Origin: Salinicoccus sp. Bachu38
GTDB taxonomy: Bacteria; Bacillota; Bacilli; Staphylococcales; Salinicoccaceae
Assembly: GCF_038561955.2 (NCBI RefSeq)
Contig: NZ_CP138333.2
Coordinates: 372,001-436,000 of the forward strand
Direction of reading: 5' to 3'
Length of the DNA: 64,000 nucleotides
The translations under genes and the position numbers were made by a program. Each line of letters opens with the position of its first letter. The stretch's first letter is position 1. Below the pieces are notes generated by a model, which did not search any database, was not told the origin of the DNA, and saw only the letters and a list, made by a program, of their open reading frames with translations. This document shows, piece by piece, positions 24,968 to 33,865 of this stretch.

Positions 24968-25919
24968 TGGAAAGAACAACCGCCTGCTTCTCATATTGAC
25001 AATCGCAACATTGGCCATCGCAGGCTTCTACATCCTCTATCAGTTGAATTTCGACATATTGTTCTATCAGCTTCCTTCGCGGGTGAACCGGGTGGTGACC
25101 ATGCTGATCGTCGGCATAGCGATTGCGGTTTCGACAGTCATCTTCCAGACGATCACCAAGAACCGCATTCTGACCCCATCAATCATGGGACTCGATTCGG
25201 TCTATCTCTTCATACAGACCATCATCGTATTCATAGTCGGGACAAGTTCTCCACTGCTGACCAATGATTTTGTCAACTATCTGGTCAGCATGCTCGGTCT
25301 CGTCGTCTTTACCGTCCTGGTCTTCAAGTATCTTTTCAAGCTCACCGGCAGCCATGTATTCCTGCTGCTGCTGATCGGCATCATACTGGGAACGTTTTTC
25401 AACAGCCTGTCGACGTTCATGCAGATGCTGATCAACCCGGATGATTTCCTGATCCTGCAGAATTCGATGTTTGCATCATTCAATGCCATCAATGATTCCC
25501 TGATCTGGATCACCGGAGCGATTGTTCTCCTCATGCTGATCATAGTGCTCAGGGACTTCCATTCCCTGGATGTGATTGCGCTCGGCCGGGATCATGCGAT
25601 AAACTTGGGTATAAACTACGATAGAAAAGTTTCCCAGCTTCTGCTCATCATTGCAGTTCTGGTATCGGTCTCGACCGCACTCGTCGGACCCATCATGTTT
25701 CTCGGCCTGCTCGTCGTCAACCTGGCGCATGAAATGTTCAAAACGTTCAAGCACCGCTACCTGCTCCTCGGGAGTACATTGCTTGCGGTGATTACATTGC
25801 TTCTCGGTCAGATGCTGACCCAGTATGTGTTCAACCAGGCGGTTGAAATCAGTGTAATCATCAATCTTGTCGGTGGGGTGTACTTCATCATACTAATGCT
25901 TAAGGAGAGTCGAAGATGA
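24960..25919 (+). CDS. sstB: Siderophore ABC transporter permease 2 (FecCD family)
   Basis: A 319-residue FecCD permease, the second half of the heterodimeric channel: LPSRVNRVVTMLIVGIAIAVSTVIFQTITKNRILTPSIMGLDSVY (about residues 38-82) matches the family N-terminal signature, and GRDHAINLGINYDRKVSQ, then ALVGPIMFLGLLVVNLAH, match the ATPase-contact region. Eight or nine membrane helices. It overlaps sstC by ATGA, so translation is coupled. Heterodimeric permeases of this type take up ferric siderophores across the cell membrane. Confidence 0.85.
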   Translation: MHNGKNNRLLLILTIATLAIAGFYILYQLNFDILFYQLPSRVNRVVTMLIVGIAIAVSTVIFQTITKNRILTPSIMGLDSVYLFIQTIIVFIVGTSSPLLTNDFVNYLVSMLGLVVFTVLVFKYLFKLTGSHVFLLLLIGIILGTFFNSLSTFMQMLINPDDFLILQNSMFASFNAINDSLIWITGAIVLLMLIIVLRDFHSLDVIALGRDHAINLGINYDRKVSQLLLIIAVLVSVSTALVGPIMFLGLLVVNLAHEMFKTFKHRYLLLGSTLLAVITLLLGQMLTQYVFNQAVEISVIINLVGGVYFIILMLKESRR

Positions 25920-26725
25920 TCGATCTTAAAGGTATATCAAAAATTTACGGCCAAAAGAAAGTAGTCAATGACGTATCCGTTTCAATTGCCAAAGGGAAAG
26001 TCACATCCTTCATCGGACCGAACGGAGCCGGAAAGAGTACGCTGCTGTCCATGATCACGCGTCTGCTCGACCAGGACAGTGGGGATGTACTGCTTGAAGG
26101 GAAGAACATCCTCCAGGCACCGAGCGATGCCCTTGCCAAGAAAATTGCCATCCTGAAGCAGTCCAATCACATGGACTTGAAGATCACGGTACGTGAACTG
26201 ATCAGTTTCGGACGCTTCCCCTACTCAAAGGGAAGGCTGAATGAAAGGGACCATGAGATCATCGACGAGGCAATCAGCTATATGGAACTCGAGGAGTTCG
26301 AGGACCGCTACATCGATGAACTGTCCGGCGGGCAGAGGCAGCGTGTATATATCGCCATGACGATCGCCCAGGACACGGAATACATCTTTCTGGACGAGCC
26401 GCTGAACAATCTTGATATGAAGCACTCCGTACAGATCATGCAGATTTTGAGAAGGCTTGTAAGGGAACGCAATAAGACAATCATCATCGTCATCCATGAC
26501 ATCAATTTTGCTTCCTGCTATTCCGACAACATCGTTGCAATGAAAGACGGAAAAGTGGCGATCAGCGGCAAAAAGGATGATGTCATCAAGAAGGAGATCC
26601 TTGAGGACATCTACGAAATGGACATCAACATAGAATGTATCTATGGACAGCAGATATGCGTGTACTTTGATGAGCATGAAGATGCTTCGGTGGATGATTT
26701 CATCGAAGATCAGGTGCAGGCATAG
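25916..26725 (+). CDS. sstC: Siderophore ABC transporter ATPase
   Basis: A 269-residue ABC ATPase with Walker A GPNGAGKST (about residues 35-43), Q-loop ILKQSNH, signature LSGGQRQRVYIAMTIAQ (about 138), Walker B YIFLDEPLNNLD and switch histidine VIHDINFAS. It powers sstAB. The gene is directly coupled to sstB. The gap after it holds an inverted repeat and a strong ribosome-binding site without a start codon. Confidence 0.92.
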   Translation: MIDLKGISKIYGQKKVVNDVSVSIAKGKVTSFIGPNGAGKSTLLSMITRLLDQDSGDVLLEGKNILQAPSDALAKKIAILKQSNHMDLKITVRELISFGRFPYSKGRLNERDHEIIDEAISYMELEEFEDRYIDELSGGQRQRVYIAMTIAQDTEYIFLDEPLNNLDMKHSVQIMQILRRLVRERNKTIIIVIHDINFASCYSDNIVAMKDGKVAISGKKDDVIKKEILEDIYEMDINIECIYGQQICVYFDEHEDASVDDFIEDQVQA

Positions 26726-26734
26726 TCTGCGGAC

Positions 26735-26780
26735 TCCATATACATTTAAGGAGGTGATGGGGACTTATCGGATATATGGA
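26735..26780 (+). promoter_or_regulatory. Orphan Shine-Dalgarno box within an inverted repeat, sstC-sstD gap
   Basis: TCCATATA (26735-26742) and TATATGGA (26773-26780) flank AAGGAGGTGATG (26748-26759), a near-perfect anti-16S match. No gene starts at a workable distance; the ATG inside the box opens only ten codons. sstD has its own weaker site (GAGGA) 50 bases further on. This resembles ribosome-stalling STAB-SD elements that protect the downstream mRNA, which would give more SstD than permease. The function is inferred. Confidence 0.45.
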
Positions 26781-26826
26781 TGTTTTTAGTGGGGGCTGAA
26801 AACACTAATTGGAAAGAGGAATGGAA

Positions 26827-27873
26827 ATGAAGAAATTTTACTTATTGTTTACTGTAATGGTGCTCATGGTCCTTGCAGCATGTGGAAATACCGAGAGTGC
26901 ATCCGAAAATGCGGAATCCGAGAGCGAAGCGGCGGAGACTGGAGGCAGTGAAACTATCGAAGTGGAGAACCAGTTCACGATTTCTGATGAATCTGCTGAA
27001 GGCGAAGAAGCAAGTGAAGAAGTTTCGGAAACGGTGGGAGTGCCGGTAAATCCGGAGAAAGTCGCAGTATTCGATTACGGGGCACTCTCCACAATCCACG
27101 AGCTTGGTGAATCGGATAGTGTTGTCGGACTGCCAAAAGGACAGAGTTCAAGTACCCTGCCTGATGAGCTTGAAGAATTTCAGGGAGAGGAGTACGCAAA
27201 CCTTGGTACACTGAAAGACCCGGACTTTGAAAAAGTTGCTGAACTGCAGCCTGAAGTCATCATGATTTCAGGACGTCAGGCGACTTCCGCAATCATCAGT
27301 GAGTTTGAGAAAGCGGCACCGGATGCCCAGGTGCTCTATGTCGCACCTTCAAATGAAAATTATTTTGAAGAAGTCAAACACTACACTCAGATGCTCGGGG
27401 ACATTTACGACAAGTCTTCTGAAGCGGAGGCACTGATTGCAGATTTCGACAGCAAGATCGAAGAAGTGAAGCAGAAAGTGGCGGATACTGATGAAACAAT
27501 GCTGTTCGTCATGGCAAACGAAGGTGAGCTTTCAGCGCACGGACCAGGCGGACGTTACGGATTCCTTTTTGACGACCTGGGCTTTGAACCGGTAGATGAA
27601 GAGATTTCGACTACAAGACATGGCCAGGCCATCAGTTACGAATATATCAATGATAGGAACCCAGGCATCATCCTTGCCCTCGACAGGGGCAGTGCGATTG
27701 GTGGAGAATCCTCCTCCAGCACAGTCCTTGATAATAATGTCATCCAGGATGTGGACGCAATCAAGAACGACAGAATCGTCGATCTCGATGCCAAACTCTG
27801 GTACCTCGCTTCCGGAGGCGTGATGACGACAATCGGCCAGCTGGAAGAGATCGAGCAGGCTTTGGAACAATAG
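26827..27873 (+). CDS. sstD: Siderophore-binding lipoprotein
   Basis: From the ATG at 26827 it has 348 residues. A signal peptide MKKFYLLFTVMVLMVLAACG ends in the lipobox LAAC. An acidic, serine-rich linker (about residues 20-70) follows, then a class III periplasmic-binding fold: VAVFDYGALSTIHELGE, DPDFEKVAELQPEVIMISGRQA, the single backbone helix region, and a C-terminal YLASGGVMTTIGQLEEIEQAL. It binds the ferric siderophore at the outer face of the membrane and delivers it to SstAB. Two upstream in-frame ATG codons (26809, 26821) sit too close to GAGGA to be used. Confidence 0.9.
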   Translation: MKKFYLLFTVMVLMVLAACGNTESASENAESESEAAETGGSETIEVENQFTISDESAEGEEASEEVSETVGVPVNPEKVAVFDYGALSTIHELGESDSVVGLPKGQSSSTLPDELEEFQGEEYANLGTLKDPDFEKVAELQPEVIMISGRQATSAIISEFEKAAPDAQVLYVAPSNENYFEEVKHYTQMLGDIYDKSSEAEALIADFDSKIEEVKQKVADTDETMLFVMANEGELSAHGPGGRYGFLFDDLGFEPVDEEISTTRHGQAISYEYINDRNPGIILALDRGSAIGGESSSSTVLDNNVIQDVDAIKNDRIVDLDAKLWYLASGGVMTTIGQLEEIEQALEQ

Positions 27874-27879
27874 AAAAAG

Positions 27880-27910
27880 AAAGACCCATCAAAAAATTGA
27901 TGGGTCTTTT
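27880..27910. terminator. Bidirectional terminator between sstD and murB
   Basis: Stem AAAGACCCATCAA / TTGATGGGTCTTT with an AAAA loop, A-run on the left and TTTT on the right; serves two convergent genes. Confidence 0.88.
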
Positions 27911-27923
27911 GCTGTATGGAATA

Positions 27924-28865
27924 TCATTTTTGGCGTTCCGCCCGCTTATAGACAGGTTCCCCGATGATGCGGACTTCACGGTTGAGGGTGACGCCAAAGA
28001 GAGTGTAGACTTTTTTCTGAACGTATTCGATCAATGCTTCATAATCACCCGCTGTGCCACCGTCCACATTCACCATGAAGCCGGCATGCTTTTTCGAGAC
28101 TTCGACGCCACCGATGCGGTGGCCCTGAAGACCGGCCTCCTGGATGAGCTTACCCGCAAAATTGCCGGGCGGTCTCTGAAAGACACTTCCGCATGACGGA
28201 TACTCCAGAGGCTGTTTGGATGACCGGCGTTCTGTCAGGTCCTCCATCATTTTCTGGATATCTTCCGGTTTCCCTGGCTTCAGCCTGAACTTGGCTTCCA
28301 CCACGGCATAGTCATTTTCCTGGACCATGCTTTTCCTGTACTCGAGTCCCAGTTCTTCATTTCTTAGCGTGATTCTTTCACCTGTTTCGTCCAAAACAGT
28401 GACTTCCAACAGGCAGTCCTTGATTTCCCCGCCATAGGCACCCGCATTCATATATACGGCACCCCCGACACTCCCGGGGATGCCACAGGCAAATTCCATG
28501 CCGGTCAGTGACAGGTCCCTCGCGTAGTTGGAGACATCAATGATGGCACGGCCGCTGCCCACTGTAACGATATCGTCCGACTCGTATAAATAATTCAACT
28601 CGAGCAGATTCAATACAATACCACGGATTCCGCCATCCCGTATGATGATGTTCGAGCCGTTCCCCAAGTATGTCACGGGAATACGGTTCTCGTAACTGTA
28701 CTGGAGGACGCGGGAGGCATCTTCAATATCATGGACAGTGATATAGAAATCCGCCGGTCCCCCGGTTCTGGTATATGTATAATTTTTTAGGGGTTCGTAT
28801 GTTTTGATTTCTGAGTGGTCCAACAGGGACCTTAAATCTTCTTCGATTTGAGTATGGTTCACCAT
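27924..28865 (-). CDS. murB: UDP-N-acetylenolpyruvoylglucosamine reductase
   Basis: From the ATG at 28865 (AAAGGAAACGTT upstream) it has 313 residues, starting [15 protein letters not shown]. The frame is open for 58 more codons upstream but lacks family similarity there. Features: FAD-binding [11 protein letters not shown] and [37 protein letters not shown], and the catalytic serine in [11 protein letters not shown]. It makes UDP-MurNAc for peptidoglycan. A type II MurB by the absence of the long extra domain of E. coli MurB. Monocistronic, divergent from the EMYY lipoprotein gene. Confidence 0.95.
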   Translation of the reverse strand: MVNHTQIEEDLRSLLDHSEIKTYEPLKNYTYTRTGGPADFYITVHDIEDASRVLQYSYENRIPVTYLGNGSNIIIRDGGIRGIVLNLLELNYLYESDDIVTVGSGRAIIDVSNYARDLSLTGMEFACGIPGSVGGAVYMNAGAYGGEIKDCLLEVTVLDETGERITLRNEELGLEYRKSMVQENDYAVVEAKFRLKPGKPEDIQKMMEDLTERRSSKQPLEYPSCGSVFQRPPGNFAGKLIQEAGLQGHRIGGVEVSKKHAGFMVNVDGGTAGDYEALIEYVQKKVYTLFGVTLNREVRIIGEPVYKRAERQK

Positions 28866-28898
28866 AACGTTTCCTTTCAAGAGAAAATACTTATCACC

Positions 28899-28973
28899 AT
28901 TATAATGGAATCTTCGCCCCTTTGCCAATCCAATATGCATTCCGTTGTGATGATTTATGATGTGTGCTATATT
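28899..28973. promoter_or_regulatory. Divergent promoters for murB and the EMYY lipoprotein
   Basis: Minus strand: TTGGCA (28923-28928), 18 bases, TATAAT (28899-28904), reading into murB. Plus strand: TTGTGA (28945-28950), 17 bases, TATATT (28968-28973), reading into the lipoprotein gene. The -35 boxes are only 16 bases apart. Confidence 0.6.
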
Positions 28974-29033
28974 TTGTTTAGCAATTGGAGCAGGCGCAGT
29001 CCTCACTATAACAATATGAAAGTGTGACCTTCT

Positions 29034-29933
29034 TTGCATAATACAAAAAAATCAATCAGTACATTCGTATTGTTGTCGGTCTTCCTGTTGGTAGGATGCA
29101 CTTCCGGGTTCCGTGCGGATTTTGAAAGCTATATGACAGGCATGGAAGATGTCCATGCACTGGATTCGGAATATGATGAGAAGATGAGCCAACTGGAGAT
29201 TGGTGATCTGCCGGAGGAACTCTCTCCGAGAAACCAGGATATTGATATGGAAAGACTTGCTTCCCTGAGCGAAGCGCTCGATCAGGAAATCATGCCCCTT
29301 GTCACGCGAATGGAAGATGCAATGGGAGATGTCGAGGTTTCCAACGAAGAGTTGGTGGAGCTTCACGATTCATACATTGAGAGTCTGGACCTGAAGCAGA
29401 GTTTCGTCCAGCAGCTGAATGATTATATAGAAACATATTATATGTCTGTCCGTTCCAATGAAGCACTTATCCAGCTGAGCCAGACGTTCATGGAAAATCA
29501 GGAAGAAAGGGACGCCGTGATCGATTCCATCAGCAGTGAGGATGAAACGGAAGAGATAGATGCGCTCGTTGCCCAGATCAATGAAAACAGTGCCGAGCTG
29601 GAAGAGGAGTCCGAAGTGCTGCAGCAGGATGAATCAAGGGTTGAAAAGATGGAGCATATCGATGAAGTCATGCTTCCCCTCATCAATGACCATATACAGT
29701 CATTGAACCAGATGAATCTCGAGACAGACAGGGGCGTGCGTGTCCGGAGCCTGACACTTGAGATGTACTACGGTTTCGAAAAGTACTATCAGGAACGCAA
29801 AAATACGATGCAGTATAATGAACGGCTTCAGGAACTGCAGCTCCAGAACATACTGCCATTGCGGGAGACCTATCAGCAGCTGGACAAGGAATACTATCAG
29901 CAGCTGAACGAAATAGAGAGCGAACTGTCATAG
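29034..29933 (+). CDS. EMYY-motif lipoprotein
   Basis: A 299-residue lipoprotein with signal [14 protein letters not shown] (lipid-linked Cys about residue 22), then an almost fully helical, glutamate-rich body. The motif [10 protein letters not shown] (about residues 245-254) matches the staphylococcal EMYY-motif lipoproteins, a family of unknown function. Long amphipathic helices suggest a coiled-coil bundle outside the membrane. The start is taken as TTG at 29034, since no ATG or GTG gives the signal peptide, and the ribosome-binding site is weak. A promoter lies about 60 bases upstream. Confidence 0.8.
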   Translation: MHNTKKSISTFVLLSVFLLVGCTSGFRADFESYMTGMEDVHALDSEYDEKMSQLEIGDLPEELSPRNQDIDMERLASLSEALDQEIMPLVTRMEDAMGDVEVSNEELVELHDSYIESLDLKQSFVQQLNDYIETYYMSVRSNEALIQLSQTFMENQEERDAVIDSISSEDETEEIDALVAQINENSAELEEESEVLQQDESRVEKMEHIDEVMLPLINDHIQSLNQMNLETDRGVRVRSLTLEMYYGFEKYYQERKNTMQYNERLQELQLQNILPLRETYQQLDKEYYQQLNEIESELS

Positions 29934-29944
29934 TTCGCTCTCTA
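29914..29944. terminator. Bidirectional terminator overlapping the EMYY stop codon
   Basis: Stem TAGAGAGCGAACT / AGTTCGCTCTCTA with loop GTCAT; the TAG stop lies in the loop and 3' arm. Confidence 0.8.
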
Positions 29945-30184
29945 TTTATCTTCTCCCTTGTCCGACTGCTGTCTGTGCATCGGATGGTTGGGATCCTTTT
30001 CAATTTTGGAGATGAAGAGGTTCCTCAGGATTACGGTCGTAATCCAGAATGCAAATACAGCAAGCAGGATGATCGATACAGCTCTGTTATTCTCGAAATC
30101 GAGCATAAACAGCAGTACGACGATCAGCAGGGCTGCATTGATAGTATCCAGGAACGTCCATCTTTTAAGTGGTTTGTTATTCAT
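29942..30184 (-). CDS. Small membrane protein with two helices
   Basis: An 80-residue protein with two membrane helices (about residues 13-31 and 35-55), a basic loop and a polar tail ending SDKGEDK. Nothing in it identifies a function. GGAGGAATGAC precedes the ATG. It lies between two convergent transcription units and is monocistronic. Confidence 0.7.
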   Translation of the reverse strand: MNNKPLKRWTFLDTINAALLIVVLLFMLDFENNRAVSIILLAVFAFWITTVILRNLFISKIEKDPNHPMHRQQSDKGEDK

Positions 30185-30287
30185 GTCATTCCTCCAATCC
30201 TTGCCATTATAGCATAGTAGGGAAGGGGATTTGCTAAATCTGGCAATAAATGATAAGTTATTAACAGTTTAATGAGAAGGTGATGAA

Positions 30288-30608
30288 ATGCTAACGAAAA
30301 CAACATCGATTGAAGCTTTTCAAAAGTTGTTGCAGGATAACAAGGATTTCTTTTTTATGAAGCATAGCAGTACATGTCCGATTTCAGCCGATGCCTTCGA
30401 CGAATTCCAGAAGTTCCATTATGAACGGGATATGGATGGATACTATCTGGTAGTTCAGGACCACCGGAAACTTTCCGACTATATCGCTGAACATTTTGAT
30501 ATCAAACATGAATCTCCCCAGGCTTTCTATTTTGAGGGTGGAAAGCTGAAGTGGAGTGACTCACATCATAATATTACACTTAAGAACCTCTCCTCAGTGG
30601 AAGACTAG
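30288..30608 (+). CDS. YtxJ-type bacillithiol-system thioredoxin-like protein
   Basis: A 106-residue thioredoxin-fold protein with a single active-site cysteine in STCPIS (about residues 29-34). This monothiol CPIS motif and length match YtxJ, a bacilliredoxin-like protein thought to remove bacillithiol from mixed disulfides. GAGAAGGTGATGAA precedes the ATG. It is monocistronic and ends at a strong terminator. It fits a bacillithiol-making Firmicute. Confidence 0.85.
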   Translation: MLTKTTSIEAFQKLLQDNKDFFFMKHSSTCPISADAFDEFQKFHYERDMDGYYLVVQDHRKLSDYIAEHFDIKHESPQAFYFEGGKLKWSDSHHNITLKNLSSVED

Positions 30609-30641
30609 ACCGGGATTGCCATATGCAATCCTGGTTTTTTT
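30609..30641. terminator. Bidirectional terminator after the ytxJ-like gene
   Basis: Stem ACCGGGATTGC / GCAATCCTGGT (one G-T pair) with loop CATAT and seven T residues; the minus-strand gene ends at its right edge. Confidence 0.88.
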
Positions 30642-31686
30642 ATATTGGATTGAACATGACGCGGTTCTGTCCCTGTTTTTTGGCTGCATGGACCATGTCA
30701 TCCGCTTCTTTGAGCAGCCGGCCTTTTGTAGCGGGGGTTACAAACTGGTAGCCGACACCGATTGAAACTGTAAGATGCACGGTTTCTGTATCATTGACAT
30801 GGAAGTTTGAACGTTCGACACTGTTGCGGATCGCCTCGGCCAGCCTGACCGTCTTGTCAAAGGACAAGTCCGGTATGAGCATGGAGAATTCCTCTCCGCT
30901 GCTCCTGAACAGCATGCCGCCGGTCGGTACATGGTTGTTCAGAAGGTGGGCCATCTGTCTGATCAGTGCATCCCCTGAAGTATGGCTGTGCTCATCATTG
31001 ACCAGGCTGAAATTGTCGATATCGATGAGCAGAAGGCTGAGCGTGTCACTGTCATCCAAAAGGTGGACGACGGCATTGTCGAGGGCCTTTACATTTCCCA
31101 GCTGGGTGAGGAAATCCTTATACTCCTCCTCCTCATAGCGTTTCAGCAGCCTGAGTATCATATTGATATCCTCATACATCATCATCGCAAAGAACATTAC
31201 GATGGTGCTTGCCAGGACGAACACAAGCATCTGGAAGGGATTGAGTGCCTGGACAAAGAAATGGATATTGATGACATACAGCGAAGTGAAGATGATGCTT
31301 GCTGCAGTGAGCTCCTTAAGCTTCTGAAATTTCAGGAAAGGCAATATCATCATGATCAGGATATACAGGATGAAAAATATGAGATAGAGCTGCCAGTCAA
31401 AGCTGAAGATCATGTGGTGGAACATGAAGACGATCAATACCGAACCGATGATCAGGTAGGGCACGCTATATTTCACCAAAATCAGCAGTGGGATGAAATA
31501 GAGGCTGAAGACCATGTCATACATATGGATGGGCACCATCAGCAGCAATACGGACAGGGTGGTCATCAGCAGTGCCTGAAAGAATTCCGAATCGATGAAC
31601 CTCCGGTCTTCCAGGTACTGGAGCCGGTGGAACAAGTATATGCCGGTGATGGTGATTGATATATTCAGTACGAAGTCAATGAGCAT
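30640..31686 (-). CDS. gdpS: GdpS-like membrane GGDEF protein
   Basis: A 348-residue protein with six or seven N-terminal membrane helices (about residues 1-175, 5TM-5TMR_LYT style) and a GGDEF domain (about 185-345): FLTQLGNVKALDNAV, LLLIDIDNFSLVNDEHSH, the signature loop SGEEF, and TVSIGVGY. Staphylococci usually have one GGDEF protein, GdpS, in this position between murB and tagO. In published work GdpS affects biofilm without making c-di-GMP. Here the signature reads S-G-E-E-F, so the first glycine of GG(D/E)EF is changed. Activity is uncertain. Confidence 0.85.
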   Translation of the reverse strand: MLIDFVLNISITITGIYLFHRLQYLEDRRFIDSEFFQALLMTTLSVLLLMVPIHMYDMVFSLYFIPLLILVKYSVPYLIIGSVLIVFMFHHMIFSFDWQLYLIFFILYILIMMILPFLKFQKLKELTAASIIFTSLYVINIHFFVQALNPFQMLVFVLASTIVMFFAMMMYEDINMILRLLKRYEEEEYKDFLTQLGNVKALDNAVVHLLDDSDTLSLLLIDIDNFSLVNDEHSHTSGDALIRQMAHLLNNHVPTGGMLFRSSGEEFSMLIPDLSFDKTVRLAEAIRNSVERSNFHVNDTETVHLTVSIGVGYQFVTPATKGRLLKEADDMVHAAKKQGQNRVMFNPI

Positions 31687-31711
31687 ATACTTCCCCCCTC
31701 CAGTGTATCTG

Positions 31712-32668
31712 TTATTCCAGTTCCAAGTTTTCGCGCAGTTCTCTTCTCAACTGGTTGTATGATTCGTCATTCGGAAGGAAGTACCATAGACCATCATCCA
31801 GTCTCTGGTCTGTACCTTCCAGTGTAAGGCGTTCCATATTCTGTGCAGACTCCTGGTAGTCCGAACGGAGTGCGTTAAGCTCACCAAATGGAATATCGGT
31901 CTTTACATTGTCGCTCAATACATTCAATACAGAGTTGAAGTTGGTGATCGTCTGCAGGCTCATGATTTCCTGGGCAATGCCCTGGACCACCTGCTGCTGT
32001 CTATGCTGTCGGCCCGAGTCGCCGCCGGCACCTTCCGCTTTCCTGCTTCGTGAGAAGGCGAGGGCCATATCTCCGTCCATTTCGTAGGTCTCCCCTGCTG
32101 TGAACTGGTAGCCCGACTGCTGGAATGTATCCTGGCTTGTTATGGTGACGCCGCCGATTTCATCGATGATCGTGGTGAAACCGTCCATGTTGATGGACAC
32201 GAAATGGTCGATGGGCAGATCCAGGAAATTCTCGACAGTGCGTTTCGCCATCTCAGGACCACCGTAGGCATATGCATGGTTTATCTTCTCCACCGTGCCC
32301 CGTTCTGCGATTTCTGTACGTGTATCCCGGGGTATGCTGACAATTCTTCCTTCGTCCGTATTGGGATTCAGGGTGACAACCATTATCGTGTCGGAACGCT
32401 GGCCCATCCCGCTTTCGTTGCGCTCCTGATCATCATCCGTGCCGAATAGTACGACAGAGACGGGGTCTCCGTTCCGGAAGCTGACGTCCGTTTCCCGGAG
32501 TTCCGAAGTGGCATTGGAAAAATCTTCATCAAATACCTGGCCGGCAGTACCTTTAAGCTGGAAGTAAACATAGGCGATAAGCCCCGCAAAAACGATGACT
32601 GATATCAGGATGACAGCAAGCAGTACTTTTATTGCAGGATGCATCCGTCTTTTTTCTGTTCTTTTCAT
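31712..32668 (-). CDS. LytR-CpsA-Psr family wall polymer ligase
   Basis: From the ATG at 32668 (AAAGGAGAT upstream) it has 318 residues: a short basic cytosolic tail, one membrane helix (about 14-36), and an extracellular LCP domain. LCP motifs: VVLFGTDD, QRSDTIMVVTLNP, IVSIPRDTRTEI, KINHAYAYGG, and AFSRSRK with GDSGRQHRQQQVVQGI. LCP enzymes move wall teichoic acid or capsule from undecaprenyl carriers onto peptidoglycan. The divergent neighbour is tagO, the first enzyme of teichoic acid linkage synthesis, which supports the role. Confidence 0.92.
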   Translation of the reverse strand: MKRTEKRRMHPAIKVLLAVILISVIVFAGLIAYVYFQLKGTAGQVFDEDFSNATSELRETDVSFRNGDPVSVVLFGTDDDQERNESGMGQRSDTIMVVTLNPNTDEGRIVSIPRDTRTEIAERGTVEKINHAYAYGGPEMAKRTVENFLDLPIDHFVSINMDGFTTIIDEIGGVTITSQDTFQQSGYQFTAGETYEMDGDMALAFSRSRKAEGAGGDSGRQHRQQQVVQGIAQEIMSLQTITNFNSVLNVLSDNVKTDIPFGELNALRSDYQESAQNMERLTLEGTDQRLDDGLWYFLPNDESYNQLRRELRENLELE

Positions 32669-32812
32669 TAAAAATCTCCTTTGGCATAGTGACATAATTA
32701 TACAACGAAACCCATGATATTGAAAAATATAAATGTGCAAAAATGGGTGCGCGTTCCATAAATAAAGTGGAATGTGATATAGTGAATTGGAAATATTTAA
32801 GACGGTGATGAT

Positions 32813-33865
32813 ATGTATACTCTATTTCTATTGACGGTGTCATTCTTGATTTCTTTGATTCTGATGCCGATTTTCATATGGGGAAGCCGGAAGTTCGGCT
32901 TTGTCGACTATCCAAACAGCAGAAAAGTTCATTTAAAACCTATACCATACCTCGGAGGTGTGGCAATTCTGATCTCCTTTGCGATCGGCGTGCTCATCTC
33001 CCGTCCGATCGAGGCTGAATACAAAGCGATCATCCTCGGGGGGATCGTCATCGTCATTGTGGGCATCATTGATGACAAGTACGATCTGAGGCCGGGCCTC
33101 AAGCTCATCGGCCAGATAGCGGCCAGCCTGGTGCCGGTCTCCTATGGCATCCTCATCGACCGCATCACACCGTTCGGCATCGAAATCGAATTTGGCATAC
33201 TGGCCATCCCGATTACGATCCTCTGGATGGTGGGCATCATCAATGCCATCAACCTGGTTGACGGACTGGATGGGCTGGCGACGGGCGTTTCCATCATTGC
33301 GTTGACCAGCATCGGCTTTATCACCATTCTGCAGGGCAACATCTTTGTCATGATGATATGTGTCATCCTCATCGGCGCCTGTCTTGGCTTTCTGGTGTAC
33401 AACTTCCATCCTGCCAAGATATTCCTCGGGGACAACGGGGCGATGCTGCTCGGTTTCATCATCAGCGTCGTCTCCCTGATGGGCTTCAAGAACATTACCC
33501 TGATTTCACTGTTCTTCCCGATCATCATTCTGGCGGTGCCTTTCATAGACATGTTCTTTGCTGCATTGCGGCGCTACCGCAGCAATGTCTCACTGGTAAA
33601 GGCGGACCGCAGCCATCTCCACCACCGGCTGCAGAACCTGGGATACACGCACGCTGAAAGTGTCGTGCTGATCTATTTCATCGCTGCACTTTATTCTGGC
33701 GCAAGCATCATCCTCTATCTGTCCACAATTCCGGGATCGGTCATCATCATTCTGCTGCTGATCCTTACGACGGAGATCATTGTTGAGGCGACCAACCTCA
33801 TCGACAGTGACAAAAAGCCCGTCCTGGACTTTGCCAGAAGACTGTTCCACCGCATATTCCCATAG
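32813..33865 (+). CDS. tagO: Undecaprenyl-phosphate GlcNAc-1-phosphate transferase
   Basis: A 350-residue integral membrane protein with about eleven helices and all MraY/WecA motifs: DDKYDLRPGLK (about residues 84-94), NLVDGLDGLATG (about 146-157), FLGDNGAMLLGF (about 205-216) and the HxHH motif in SHLHHRL (about 263). It starts the wall teichoic acid linkage unit by adding GlcNAc-1-P to the lipid carrier. GGTGATGAT precedes the ATG. It lies divergent from an LCP ligase and convergent to yigZ, as in Bacillales. Confidence 0.93.
   Translation: MYTLFLLTVSFLISLILMPIFIWGSRKFGFVDYPNSRKVHLKPIPYLGGVAILISFAIGVLISRPIEAEYKAIILGGIVIVIVGIIDDKYDLRPGLKLIGQIAASLVPVSYGILIDRITPFGIEIEFGILAIPITILWMVGIINAINLVDGLDGLATGVSIIALTSIGFITILQGNIFVMMICVILIGACLGFLVYNFHPAKIFLGDNGAMLLGFIISVVSLMGFKNITLISLFFPIIILAVPFIDMFFAALRRYRSNVSLVKADRSHLHHRLQNLGYTHAESVVLIYFIAALYSGASIILYLSTIPGSVIIILLLILTTEIIVEATNLIDSDKKPVLDFARRLFHRIFP

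Noticed and set aside
28866-29039. N-terminal extension of murB to 29039
   Set aside because: It would run through the divergent promoters and lacks family similarity; the ATG at 28865 has AAAGGA at good spacing.
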